Shown piece by piece: positions 51,566-60,370 of a DNA stretch of 64,000 nt. Made by a program: the position numbers and the translations under genes. This DNA comes from Lactonifactor sp. BIOML-A5 (GTDB lineage Bacteria > Bacillota > Clostridia > Lachnospirales > Lachnospiraceae). The stretch spans positions 62,001 to 126,000 of the forward strand of contig NZ_WKYV01000008.1 of the NCBI RefSeq assembly GCF_009677585.1. The letters are read 5' to 3'. The notes under the pieces were generated by a model. That model ran no database searches, had not been told where the DNA came from, and worked only from the letters and a program-made list of their open reading frames with translations. Numbering within the stretch: the first letter of the stretch is position 1; every line of letters starts with the position of its first letter.

Positions 51566-52396
51566 TTATACCTCCTCCAGTTCTTTCATAGCGATTTTAT
51601 ACTGTTCTTCGCTGATGACCTTCTGATGCCAGGAATTATCATGCTCCATAAACGAAACGCCTTTCCCTTTCACTGTCTGGGCAATAATAACGGTTGGTGT
51701 ACCGTGATGGTTCACCGCCATTTCCAGTCTGCTCACGATCTCTTCCATATCATGACCGTTAATCTCAAGGACATTCCATCCAAATGCACGCCAGCGCTCT
51801 GCCATATTATTCATTGGGCATATATCCTGTGTAGAGCCGCAGCTCTGTAAATAATTCTGATCTACAATTGCAATTAAATTGTCTGCTTCTAGAGCAGGAG
51901 CCACATTAATAGCCTCCCACAGGGTCCCCTCATTCATTTCACCGTCGCCCAGCATGACAAATACTTTGCTCTTTTTCCCAGCGTTTTTCAAATAATATGC
52001 CATTCCGAGTCCTATGCCCAGCCCATTTCCAAGGGAGCCGCTTGTCATATCAACGCCCGGTGTTTTTCCGTATACCGGATGTCCCTGAAGCTTACTGTCC
52101 AGATGACGTAAGGTTGGGAAATACTCTTTTGGAAAATAGCCCTTTTCAGCTAATACAGAATACAAAACAGGGCAGGCATGTCCTTTTGATAAAATAAATC
52201 GGTCCCTATCCTCCCTTTCTGGATTTTTGGGGTCAACCTTCATAAATCCATAATACAATGCTGTCACCATATCTGCACAGCTTAACGCCGGCGCCGGATG
52301 CGCAGAACGTCCGCATGCATAGGAAACCTCTATAATTCCTTTACGGACCAGGCGCGCCTTCTCCTGTAAATCAGCAATCTCTTTTGCTTTCAGCAT
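51566..52396 (-). CDS. Transketolase N-terminal subunit (first split pair)
   Basis: A 276-aa thiamine diphosphate-binding subunit. The GDGEMNEGTLWEA motif with downstream Asn (IVDQN) binds the cofactor diphosphate and metal. FILSKGHACPVLY and MTSGSLGNGLGIGLGMAYYL are family segments. It pairs with the C-terminal subunit encoded immediately after. It lies 48 bases after the zinc alcohol dehydrogenase gene, in the same operon, so that enzyme may supply its ketose substrate (inference). Confidence 0.92.
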   Translation of the reverse strand: MLKAKEIADLQEKARLVRKGIIEVSYACGRSAHPAPALSCADMVTALYYGFMKVDPKNPEREDRDRFILSKGHACPVLYSVLAEKGYFPKEYFPTLRHLDSKLQGHPVYGKTPGVDMTSGSLGNGLGIGLGMAYYLKNAGKKSKVFVMLGDGEMNEGTLWEAINVAPALEADNLIAIVDQNYLQSCGSTQDICPMNNMAERWRAFGWNVLEINGHDMEEIVSRLEMAVNHHGTPTVIIAQTVKGKGVSFMEHDNSWHQKVISEEQYKIAMKELEEV

Positions 52397-52444
52397 AACA
52401 AATACCTCCTTAAAATTTATATTTTCTTTAAGCCAATCCCCGGA

Positions 52445-53491
52445 CTACTTATTTACAAAAAGTATCTTCCCGGAGCCCTTGGCTGACTGCTCAAATGCCT
52501 GCTGACATTCATCCAGCGTAAATTTATGTGTTACAACATCCATCACATTGATTTTTTTAGCGGTTATCAGGGAGGAGACATTCCACCATGTTTCCCAAAT
52601 CCTGCGTCCAAAAATACCTTTTACAGACAGCCCCTTTGTGTTAATATTTCCCGCCACGTCAATGGGCACTTCACCTCCGGGATGTCCCACAGTAATCAGC
52701 CGTCCTTCCAGCCGGATAAAATCAAAAATGGTTTTGTAAGCAGGAACAGCTCCGCTGGTCTCCAGTACAATATCAGCACCTCCGCGTTCCCTGGTCAGCA
52801 ATTTTATCCTTTCAACAGCATTTTCTTTTATGGGATTGACTGTAATAGCACCCAATTTTTCAGCCAGATTCAGGCGATAATCATCCAAATCCGCAGCAAT
52901 CACTCTTGCCGCATTTCCAGCTTTCAAAATCAGTACCGCCAGCAGACCTATAGGCCCGCAGCCATTTACCACTACGGTATCTCCAGGCTGTACACAGGCC
53001 TCCTCTACCGCACGCATAGCAACGCCGGCTGGTTCTAAAAGGGCTGCTTCCTCAAAGCTCATCTCTTCCGGAATAACAAAGGTTACTTTTGAGGGAGCCA
53101 GTGCGTATTCTGCAAAACAGCCATTTGTACTGGTTCCGTATATCGCCATGTCGGAGCAGTTGTGTGCCATACCATTCTGACAGTTAAAGCACTTCCCGCA
53201 GGGAATATGAGTTTCCACAGCAACTCTGTCTCCCACTTTACGGTCCACAACTCCTTCTCCCACTTTTACAATGGTGCCTCCGCACTCATGTCCAAGTACC
53301 AGCGGCCATTTTACATTAAATTTTGAGGCAAATCCCTGTCCGGCCTGATTCCAATGATAATAGTGCATATCTGTTCCGCAAATTGCCGCCGCTTCAATCT
53401 TGATCAAAACCTCTCCGGCCCCCGGATCGGGAATAGGAATGTCCTCCCGTTCGATTCCCGGCTCGGGTCCTGTCTTTACAATCGCTTTCAT
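52445..53491 (-). CDS. Zinc-dependent alcohol/polyol dehydrogenase
   Basis: A 348-aa medium-chain dehydrogenase. The catalytic zinc site includes Cys 38 (AICGTDMHYY) and GHECGG; the structural zinc site is CGKCFNCQNGMAHNC. The coenzyme domain begins VVVNGCGPIGLLAVLILKAG near 170. It resembles threonine and polyol dehydrogenases; the specific substrate is unknown. GGAGGTAACAACG precedes ATG 53491. First gene of the operon with split transketolase and TRAP, from a promoter carrying two operator-like sites. Confidence 0.88.
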   Translation of the reverse strand: MKAIVKTGPEPGIEREDIPIPDPGAGEVLIKIEAAAICGTDMHYYHWNQAGQGFASKFNVKWPLVLGHECGGTIVKVGEGVVDRKVGDRVAVETHIPCGKCFNCQNGMAHNCSDMAIYGTSTNGCFAEYALAPSKVTFVIPEEMSFEEAALLEPAGVAMRAVEEACVQPGDTVVVNGCGPIGLLAVLILKAGNAARVIAADLDDYRLNLAEKLGAITVNPIKENAVERIKLLTRERGGADIVLETSGAVPAYKTIFDFIRLEGRLITVGHPGGEVPIDVAGNINTKGLSVKGIFGRRIWETWWNVSSLITAKKINVMDVVTHKFTLDECQQAFEQSAKGSGKILFVNK

Positions 53492-53526
53492 CGTTGTTAC
53501 CTCCTTTAGAAATTCGTGCTATTTGT

Positions 53527-53593
53527 ATGATGTATCATTTATATTCATCATATGTTTTAATGAGATATTACCACTTATCTTTTACTTTTTCAA
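53527..53593 (-). promoter_or_regulatory. Promoter and operators of the dehydrogenase-transketolase operon
   Basis: TTGAAA (53588-53593), a 17-base spacer and TAATAT (53565-53570) on the minus strand. Below the -10 come AACATATGATGAATAT (about 53541-53556) and the palindrome ATGATACATCAT (53527-53538). Confidence 0.72.
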
Positions 53594-53637
53594 TGATTTT
53601 TGTTGTATTTCCTAAAATATGTCATATGTTACATCAT
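53589..53637 (+). promoter_or_regulatory. Promoter and operator of the second FCD regulator
   Basis: TTCAAT (53589-53594), an 18-base spacer and TAAAAT (53613-53618). The site ATGTTACATCAT (53626-53637) follows the -10 directly, predicting autoregulation. Its -35 overlaps that of the divergent dehydrogenase promoter. Confidence 0.6.
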
Positions 53638-53725
53638 ACCAATTAGTATTTTGTGCATTATTTCCATTTTTGCACTTGAATTTTTTTGTGCTTTGGGGTA
53701 CATTCATACCATAGGAGGAAAACAC

Positions 53726-54487
53726 ATGCAAAATTATATTACCGACACATTTAAAACTGCTTCCGAAAATACATCTCATACCCAGACAGCGACTGAATCT
53801 GTCATTAATTATATTCGAAACCTTATCCTTAACCGGGAATTGCGTATAGGGGATAAGCTTCCAACAGAAAATGAACTTTGCGAACAATTAGGTGTCGGAC
53901 GCGGTTCGGTAAGAGAAGCCGTAAAACGTCTCGAAGCCATCAGTCTTTTAAACGTACGCAGGGGTGATGGCACTTACATCTCCGACGTCCGCCAAAATAA
54001 GGCTTTTGATTCTTTATTATATAAAATTGTATTAGAGGATATTGATTTTCAAGAAATTGTAGATTATAGAATCCAACTGGAAATAGGCATCATGCAGCTT
54101 GCCATAAGAAATGTCACTGAAGATATTTTAAAAGAATTAAAGAATAATCTTTTTCAATTTTCACAATATATAACAAATGAGGAGCAGAAATCGCCAGTAG
54201 TCTTACATGATTTAGATATTCAGTTCCACAACATTTTAGGAAAAGCCTCCAAAAACCGTCTGTTGGCTGACGTATATGCGGTTTCTTTGAGTTTGTTTTC
54301 GCCTTATATGCTAAGTAATTATGGAAAGGGACAAGTACAAAGTTCACCGGAAGTAACCATCGAAAATCATACCCTTCTGCTGAATGCCCTAGAGAACAAA
54401 GATATATCTCTGGCAACCTATGCTGTCGTAAACTCTACACAGCTATGGCAGAAATGGAATGATTATACCAGTTCGCCCTTCCAATAA
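53726..54487 (+). CDS. FCD-type GntR regulator of the TRAP-transketolase locus
   Basis: A 253-aa FadR-subfamily regulator. After a ~25-residue lead (MQNYITDTFKTASENTSHTQ) the winged helix spans ~28-95 (LRIGDKLPTENELCEQLGVG, RGSVREAVKRLEAISL). The FCD domain covers ~110-245, with a metal-type pattern near HDLDIQFHNILGKASKN and IENHTLLLNALENKD. AGGAGGA (53714-53720) sets ATG 53726; the frame is open 42 codons further upstream, but that part is hydrophobic and covers the promoter. Divergent from the dehydrogenase operon, which it probably represses until an inducer binds. Confidence 0.88.
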   Translation: MQNYITDTFKTASENTSHTQTATESVINYIRNLILNRELRIGDKLPTENELCEQLGVGRGSVREAVKRLEAISLLNVRRGDGTYISDVRQNKAFDSLLYKIVLEDIDFQEIVDYRIQLEIGIMQLAIRNVTEDILKELKNNLFQFSQYITNEEQKSPVVLHDLDIQFHNILGKASKNRLLADVYAVSLSLFSPYMLSNYGKGQVQSSPEVTIENHTLLLNALENKDISLATYAVVNSTQLWQKWNDYTSSPFQ

Positions 54488-54493
54488 CCAGAT

Positions 54494-54546
54494 GACAGAA
54501 CAGCAGTGCCAGGTCACCTCTGGCCCCCCGGCACTGCTGTTCTGTC
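54494..54546. terminator. Bidirectional terminator between the FCD regulator and ALDH gene
   Basis: A perfect 17-bp stem (54494-54510 with 54530-54546) with a 19-base loop lies between two convergent genes. T-runs are short on both sides, but the stem is very stable. Confidence 0.85.
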
Positions 54547-54561
54547 ACTGTCCCCCTCTCT

Positions 54562-55983
54562 TTAATGCTGAACCGTAACCCATTTCAGTTCCGTATATTC
54601 CTCCGCTGAAAATGAGCTGTTCTCCCGCCCTACGCCGCTCATCTTCACGCCTCCGAAGGGTGCCCGGGTGGATCCCACAACTGTAGATTCATTAATATGC
54701 ACCATCCCCGCCTCTATCTCCTCAGAAAGGGAGATGGCCAGCGTGATATCATTAGTCAGAATAGAACTGGACAGGCCATACTCATTATCATTGCACAGCT
54801 CCACCCCATGCCGGGCATCTTCTGCGCAGATTACACATACCACCGGTCCGAAACATTCTTCATAGAAAATATCCATCTCTTGGGTGACATCCTTTAAAAG
54901 TGTTGGTTCGTAAAAAGCGCCCCTGTGCTTTCCCCCGGCAAGAAGCTTTGCCCCTTTGCTCACCGCATCTTCTATCAGACGGTCTAAAACCCGGCACTGT
55001 TTTTCGTGAATCAGGGGACCAACGATTGTGTCCGGATCGTGGGGATCTCCCATGATGATCTTGCCCGTTTTCCCCGCCATCACTTCACAGAACTTCTCAT
55101 AGACAGGTTCCTCGGCAATGATTCTGCTGGTGGCCATACAGATCTGCCCCTGATGGAAATATCCACCGAAGACAGCAATATCCGCCGCTTTATCCACATC
55201 GAAATCCTTTAATATCAACATAGGGTTCTTCCCTCCCAGTTCCAGAGAGTAGCGTTTCAGGGAGGAGGCGGCCTGCACGGCAATCCTCTGCCCCACCTGG
55301 CTGGAACCTGTAAGGGCAACCATCCGCACTCTTTTATCGGCGGTCAGGGCGTCGCCCACCACTCTTCCGGACCCCGGAAGGACGCTGAGCACACCTTTGG
55401 GAAGCCCGGCCTTTTCAAAGCACCTGGCAATCACAAGACCGGATAAGGGCGTGTAGGACGACGGTTTCAGAATAAAAGTATTTCCCATTGCAATGGCGAA
55501 TGCTACTTTGTTGATTGCCAGAAATAAAGGATAATTAAACGGGGCGATTCCCACCACCACCCCCAGCGGATTTCTTGTGTAGTAGGAGAGGTGATTGGGG
55601 TATTCCCCCTGTATTACCCCTCCCGCTATACGGCAGCATTCCCCGGCAGCGGTCCGGATAAGTCCGGCACAACTGGCAATCTCTGCAGTAATCTTTGTGA
55701 GGGAGGATCCGCTCTCGTCAATCAGCCACGGTATATACTTTTCTGCGTCTTCCTCCAGGCAGTCAGCGGCTTTTAAGAGAATGGCTTCTCTTTCCTTGGC
55801 CAGGGAGCGTCCCCAGCTTTTCCGGGCTTCATAGGCGCCCCGAAGGGCCTCTTCTACCTCTTTTTCTCCCGCTGCGCTCACCCGGCAGAAGACTTCTCCC
55901 GTTGCAGGATTAACGTTGTCAATCCATGCTTCTCTTTCAGGACAGATCCACTCTCCATTTACAAACAGGTCAAATTCTCTCAT
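54562..55983 (-). CDS. NAD(P)-dependent aldehyde dehydrogenase
   Basis: A 473-aa ALDH-superfamily enzyme oxidising an aldehyde to an acid. Catalytic residues are in place: N150 (PFNYPLF), K173 (LKPSSYTPLSG), E248 (LELGGKNP) and nucleophile C282 (GQICMATSR). The sequence lies closest, by eye, to the benzaldehyde/vanillin/aldehyde dehydrogenase branch. It is last in a long operon after a split transketolase, so glycolaldehyde or another short aldehyde released by that enzyme is a plausible substrate (inference). Confidence 0.9.
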   Translation of the reverse strand: MREFDLFVNGEWICPEREAWIDNVNPATGEVFCRVSAAGEKEVEEALRGAYEARKSWGRSLAKEREAILLKAADCLEEDAEKYIPWLIDESGSSLTKITAEIASCAGLIRTAAGECCRIAGGVIQGEYPNHLSYYTRNPLGVVVGIAPFNYPLFLAINKVAFAIAMGNTFILKPSSYTPLSGLVIARCFEKAGLPKGVLSVLPGSGRVVGDALTADKRVRMVALTGSSQVGQRIAVQAASSLKRYSLELGGKNPMLILKDFDVDKAADIAVFGGYFHQGQICMATSRIIAEEPVYEKFCEVMAGKTGKIIMGDPHDPDTIVGPLIHEKQCRVLDRLIEDAVSKGAKLLAGGKHRGAFYEPTLLKDVTQEMDIFYEECFGPVVCVICAEDARHGVELCNDNEYGLSSSILTNDITLAISLSEEIEAGMVHINESTVVGSTRAPFGGVKMSGVGRENSSFSAEEYTELKWVTVQH

Positions 55984-55994
55984 TCTCTTTCCCC

Positions 55995-56951
55995 CTATTT
56001 TATCATGTCACGCAATGCCGCGATGGTTCCCTCCAGGCCGAATCCGTATTTGTCATAAAGCTCCGGTCCATCGCCGAATCCCGGGAATACCTGGGGGATA
56101 CCCATACGGGTAAACCTGCAGTCCAGGTTCTTATCTGCAATTACCTCTGCCACAGCGCTTCCCAGGCCGCCAATGGTGTAATGGTCTTCCAGTGTCAGGA
56201 TCGCACCGGTGTCCCGCGCCGCTTTCACAATGGCTTCCTCATCAATGGGTTTCAGGGTATGCATATCCAGCACCCTTACAGAAATCCCTTCTTTTTCCAG
56301 TGAATTCGCCGCATCAACAGCCTGAGCTACCATAACCCCGCAGGCTATGATAACCGCGTCCTTTCCGGGCCTTGTCTCGATAGCTTTCCCCACCTGATAG
56401 GTTACTTCTCCGGGCTGGTATACCACAGGCTCGCCTTTTCCTCTGGCCAGACGTATATACACCGGGCCGGGATGATTCTCGGTAGAAAGCAGCACATCCC
56501 TCACAATTCCCGGATCCCCCGGAACGATAAGAGTCATATTTGCCATAGAGCGTACAATTCCCAGATCTTCCATGGCATTATGGGTAGAGCCCCCGGTGGA
56601 GGTAAGCCCCCCGTTTGTCGCTATGATGCGCACCGGAAGATTCTGGTAACAGATATCTGTCCGGAGCTGTTCACAGGCGCGCATGGAAGCAAAGGTGGAC
56701 ATAGTAGTGGCATAGGGAATATTTCCCTCAAGGGCAAGTCCCGCTGCCATGCCAAGCATCGTCTGCTCTGCAATTCCTGCATTGATAAATCTCTCCGGGA
56801 ATGCCTTTCTGCATCCTTTTACACTGCAGGTACGCATCAAATCCGCTGTCAGCACATAGATTTTCTGATTTCTCTCACCCATTTCCTGAAGAGTATCTCC
56901 GCAGATCGTTCTGGATGCCGCGAATTGGCCAAAATTAAACGTTACACCCAT
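55995..56951 (-). CDS. Transketolase C-terminal subunit (second split pair)
   Basis: A 318-aa subunit with pyrimidine-binding and C-terminal transketolase domains. The activating Glu lies in NAGIAEQTMLGMAAGLALEG. THNAMEDLGIVRSMANMTLI is diagnostic. The frame opens 15 codons earlier, but AAAGGGGTGAG precedes ATG 56951, one base after the partner gene stops. It is a paralogue of the pair at 50614-52396, clearly diverged. Confidence 0.9.
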   Translation of the reverse strand: MGVTFNFGQFAASRTICGDTLQEMGERNQKIYVLTADLMRTCSVKGCRKAFPERFINAGIAEQTMLGMAAGLALEGNIPYATTMSTFASMRACEQLRTDICYQNLPVRIIATNGGLTSTGGSTHNAMEDLGIVRSMANMTLIVPGDPGIVRDVLLSTENHPGPVYIRLARGKGEPVVYQPGEVTYQVGKAIETRPGKDAVIIACGVMVAQAVDAANSLEKEGISVRVLDMHTLKPIDEEAIVKAARDTGAILTLEDHYTIGGLGSAVAEVIADKNLDCRFTRMGIPQVFPGFGDGPELYDKYGFGLEGTIAALRDMIK

Positions 56952-56952
56952 A

Positions 56953-57810
56953 TTACTCACCCCTTTCTTTATCCCAGGCTGCCCGAATCTCTGCAAGCGC
57001 CTTATTCATATCCTCCTCGCTGACAGAACCCGCATGCCAGTCAGGATTATTTTCCATAAAGGAAACGCCTTTTCCTTTTACCGTACGGCAGATAACAACT
57101 GTGGGGGTATCCGACTCGGGAGAAGGCAGCTGATCCATGGCATCCACCAGCTGGGCCATATTGTGTCCGTCGACCTCCACTACATTCCAGCCAAATGCCT
57201 TCCACTTGTCCCCATAGGGTTCCATCCTCATCATATCCTCTGTGAAATCATCCAGCTGAAGACAGTTCCGGTCTACAAATGCAACCAGGTTTCCCAGTTT
57301 ATACTGATGGGCGTTCAGCGCCGCTTCCCAGGTGGTTCCCTCCTGGGATTCCCCGTCGCCCAGGAGAACAAAGACTCTGTGCTTTTCCTGGTTTACCTTT
57401 GCGGAAAAGGCCATGCCGCATCCAATGGGCAGTCCGTGCCCCAGTGACCCGGAAGAGGTTTCCACCCCTGGCAGATTGACCTTGCAGGGATGCATTCCGT
57501 ATGCGCTGTTCAGCTGGCCGTAGGTCTTCAGAATCTCATCAAAATCAAAAAATCCTTTCAGCGCCATAGCGATATACATTCCTACCGCACCGTGTCCCTT
57601 ACTGAGAATAAAGCGGTCCCGTCCCGGCATCTTAATATCCTTTGGATCCACATGCAGCCCATAGTGGTATAGGGCAATCATGATATCTGTCATAGATAAA
57701 TCTCCGCCTATGTGGACGCTGCCCTCAAAGGTTCCGCACAGAGTGAGCAGGTTCACCCGCATCTGATACGCTTTTTCTTTTAAACTCATTACAACTTGTC
57801 TGTCGGCCAT
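56953..57810 (-). CDS. Transketolase N-terminal subunit (second split pair)
   Basis: A 285-aa thiamine diphosphate-binding subunit. The cofactor motif is GDGESQEGTTWEAALNAHQY with FVDRN following; FILSKGHGAVGMY and ETSSGSLGHGLPIGCGMAFS are family segments. It forms an enzyme with the next gene. It follows a zinc dehydrogenase by ~30 bases within the sugar ABC operon. No phosphosugar kinase is present in the visible operon. Confidence 0.92.
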   Translation of the reverse strand: MADRQVVMSLKEKAYQMRVNLLTLCGTFEGSVHIGGDLSMTDIMIALYHYGLHVDPKDIKMPGRDRFILSKGHGAVGMYIAMALKGFFDFDEILKTYGQLNSAYGMHPCKVNLPGVETSSGSLGHGLPIGCGMAFSAKVNQEKHRVFVLLGDGESQEGTTWEAALNAHQYKLGNLVAFVDRNCLQLDDFTEDMMRMEPYGDKWKAFGWNVVEVDGHNMAQLVDAMDQLPSPESDTPTVVICRTVKGKGVSFMENNPDWHAGSVSEEDMNKALAEIRAAWDKERGE

Positions 57811-57841
57811 ATATATTCCTCCCTTCTGGAATTCTGCCTGT

Positions 57842-58861
57842 TTAACATTCTAGTAAAATCTTAGGATATCTGGACTCCTGAAATAATGCAAACGCATCCA
57901 GCGCCTGTGCCAGAGGAATTACCTTTCCGATAATTTTCTCCGTCTGTACCCTGGGAATGAGGTTAATTGCCCGTGGGAACAGATAATGGCTGGTAAATAC
58001 TGTCTGAATACTGGCCTCCTTCATATACAGTTTATAGAGATTCAGAGGCATCTCATACGCAGGGGGAAACACTGCAAAATATGTTACTTTGCCGCAGTGA
58101 GCCACAAGGTCAAGGCATACATTGGCCGCCTTTGGCGAGCCCGACACTTCAAATACGTGGTCAAACCCATTTCCCTCAGTAATCTCCATGCTTCTCTTCT
58201 CCAAATCATCATGAAAGGGATCCAGCGCATACTCCGCGCCCATGTCCAGCGCCAGCTGACGCTTCTCAGGCACGGGATCAATGGCTGTTATCCTGGCGCC
58301 CCCTGCGAGAAGCACCATATTCAGCAGTATGGAACCTATGCCGCCGATCCCCGACACCGCCACGGTCTGTCCGTGTTTGATACCTGCCAGGTCCATGGCG
58401 CGTATGGTGCACACGGAAGGCTCCACCAGGGAATATTTCTTCAGATCTGCATCCGCGGGTATCTTATATACTGCGCTGATGTCTGTGACAATATATTCAC
58501 TGAATGCCGCTACCGGCGCTGCCTGAAGGCAGTACTGGGGCAGCCCCTTTTTGCACATAGGGCACTTTCCGCACACTGCCACCGGGGCCACCACCACCTT
58601 GTCCCCGATCCGGTAACCGTAATCCCCGGTTCCTTCTCCCAGTTCGGTGATCACGCCCGACGCCTCATGCCCCAGAGGAATCCCCGGCTGAGCCCCCAGA
58701 ACTCCCATGGTCACCATATGCACATCTGTGGCACAAAGAGCGGCATAGGCTGTCTTTATCTTAACCATTCCGGGACGTACCTCTGGAATATCCACTTCCC
58801 GGACTTCAATCTTATCCTTTGCTGCAAAATATACTGATTTCATTTTTTCCATACACTTCAC
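57842..58861 (-). CDS. Zinc-dependent alcohol dehydrogenase
   Basis: A 339-aa medium-chain dehydrogenase. Cys in AALCATDVHM and GHEASGV mark the catalytic site; CGKCPMCKKGLPQYC is the structural zinc site. The coenzyme-binding motif VAVSGIGGIGSILLN is near 170. I give the GTG at 58861 as start; ATG 58852 is also possible because ribosome binding sites are weak for both. The C-terminal part shares the pattern of the incomplete dehydrogenase at the right edge (SHYLFPRAINLIPR against QESFPRAVNMLPQ), so the operon holds two related dehydrogenases. Confidence 0.85.
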   Translation of the reverse strand: MKCMEKMKSVYFAAKDKIEVREVDIPEVRPGMVKIKTAYAALCATDVHMVTMGVLGAQPGIPLGHEASGVITELGEGTGDYGYRIGDKVVVAPVAVCGKCPMCKKGLPQYCLQAAPVAAFSEYIVTDISAVYKIPADADLKKYSLVEPSVCTIRAMDLAGIKHGQTVAVSGIGGIGSILLNMVLLAGGARITAIDPVPEKRQLALDMGAEYALDPFHDDLEKRSMEITEGNGFDHVFEVSGSPKAANVCLDLVAHCGKVTYFAVFPPAYEMPLNLYKLYMKEASIQTVFTSHYLFPRAINLIPRVQTEKIIGKVIPLAQALDAFALFQESRYPKILLEC

Positions 58862-58882
58862 CCGAAGTCCCTTTTGTCTTTA

Positions 58883-58907
58883 GGCAGGAGATACGCTACC
58901 TCCTGCC
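58883..58907 (-). other. Stem-loop after the ribose-type binding-protein gene
   Basis: A perfect 8-bp stem GGCAGGAG/CTCCTGCC with a 9-base loop lies in the 75-base gap between the binding-protein and dehydrogenase genes, as in the other transport operons of the window. Confidence 0.6.
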
Positions 58908-58936
58908 CAAGAATTCATTCCCTATATTTCAGCACA

Positions 58937-60313
58937 CTATTTGCTCTGTACCTCTTCTCTGATCTGATCAATGGTTTTCCACTCAAAAGGAAGTACCTTG
59001 CAGTACTGCAGATCCGGATCCTCATACTCTTTCCAGTTTTCCTTTGTGATAGCCCCATTCGGAAGATCCGATGCGGCAGGAAGATTACTTGCATCGTATC
59101 CTTCCTCAAACATCATATGAATCAGATCCACTGCGGCGGAACCGTTTAAGTTCGGGCTGTTATATCCGGTTACCAGCATTTCTCCGCTCTCCAGGTACGG
59201 GAACATTTCCTTTCCTCCGTCTGCGGCGCAGGCTACATAGATGTCCTTACCGGGAGTAAGACCCGCATTTTTGATTGCCTTGATTGCCCCGGCGCCCATG
59301 GGGTCACAGGCCGCCATAATTAAATTAATGTCAGAATTTCCGGCGATGATATCTTCTGCTGCTGCAAGTCCGCCTTCATTGGTCCAGTCTCCCTGGCCCT
59401 GGGCAACAATTTCAAAGTCCCATTTGTCGCTGCTGAATTTACCTTTGTCTCTCAGTTCACTGAACAGTTCATTTGCCTCCAGGTATGCATCTTCCTGGCA
59501 GGAGTAGGGATTGCCCTGCTGTTCCGCACGTTTGTACAGTATTCCTGCGATCATGCCGTTGATACGGCTCTCATCAATGGTGTGTCCCATCATACCCAAA
59601 ATTGCGGCTGCCTTAATATGCTGATCTTTGAAGAAATCCCCCATATAAAGTCCGGATTCCCAGCCCCCGAAGTAGTTGTTGGCAAGGATAGAAGTAACCA
59701 CCGGCACGTCCTCTGCAAAGTCAACACCGGCGCCGATTACTGGAATTCCTGCTTCCACCGCTCTTTTTACATCTGCTGCCGCTGCTGTCACGTCCATGGG
59801 ATTCAGGATAATCGCATCATATCCCGCTGTAATCATGGATTCCACATCTGCGCTCTGCTTGGAAATATTGCCGTCCGCACACAGCATAACCAACTCATAC
59901 CCATAATCCTCAGCCGCTTTTGTTGCACTGTCGATCATCTCTGTAAAGAAAGAACTTCCCATCTGTCCCATAGATAAGCCAATGGTAAGATTTCCTTTTT
60001 GCTCTGCAGGCAGTGCCTTGTCAATATCCTTTCTGTCCTTCATGGCAGGAGATACCAGTCCGCTCAGCGCATTTCTCTCTGTAAGCTTGTAGATCTCATG
60101 TAAGTCGCCTGTATCGGCAGTGTCCTGGGTCTTGGTGTCACTGGCGTCCGTGGCATCGGATTCCTCCGCTTCCGGCTCCTTCGTTTCCGCTGCCGGTTCT
60201 TCCTTCACCTCATCAGAGTTTGCCTTGGTGTCCCCGCAGCCTGCCAGGGAACCTGCTACCATCCCCACTGTCAGTGCCATTGCCAATAGTTTTCTTACTT
60301 TCTTTTTCTGCAT
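58937..60313 (-). CDS. Ribose-type ABC sugar-binding lipoprotein
   Basis: A 458-aa exported protein with lipobox LAGCGDT (signal starts MQKKKVRKLLAMALTVGMVA). A Glu/Asp/Ala-rich linker (~25-65) precedes a short extra region, then the type-I periplasmic binding domain (~110-440; LTIGLSMGQMGSSFFTEMID, then YDAIILNPMDVTAAAADV). It is longer than the usual 310-350 aa because of the linker and an insertion around residue 265-300. The ligand is unknown; the operon's dehydrogenases and transketolase point to a sugar or polyol. AAAGGAGAAGG precedes ATG 60313. Confidence 0.9.
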   Translation of the reverse strand: MQKKKVRKLLAMALTVGMVAGSLAGCGDTKANSDEVKEEPAAETKEPEAEESDATDASDTKTQDTADTGDLHEIYKLTERNALSGLVSPAMKDRKDIDKALPAEQKGNLTIGLSMGQMGSSFFTEMIDSATKAAEDYGYELVMLCADGNISKQSADVESMITAGYDAIILNPMDVTAAAADVKRAVEAGIPVIGAGVDFAEDVPVVTSILANNYFGGWESGLYMGDFFKDQHIKAAAILGMMGHTIDESRINGMIAGILYKRAEQQGNPYSCQEDAYLEANELFSELRDKGKFSSDKWDFEIVAQGQGDWTNEGGLAAAEDIIAGNSDINLIMAACDPMGAGAIKAIKNAGLTPGKDIYVACAADGGKEMFPYLESGEMLVTGYNSPNLNGSAAVDLIHMMFEEGYDASNLPAASDLPNGAITKENWKEYEDPDLQYCKVLPFEWKTIDQIREEVQSK

Positions 60314-60370
60314 AAATCCTTCTCCTTTCATTTACGCTTTTTTATTAGTGAATTCATTTCACTCCTTTTG

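Noticed and set aside
53600..53725. Upstream extension of the second FCD regulator by 42 codons
   Set aside because: It is hydrophobic, covers the operator and promoter, and a good AGGAGGA sits before ATG 53726.
50614..57810. Assignment of the split transketolases to the apiose or sulfosugar (sulfo-transketolase) pathway
   Set aside because: No kinase, isomerase or sulfonate-specific partner genes are visible, so the named pathways are not supported.
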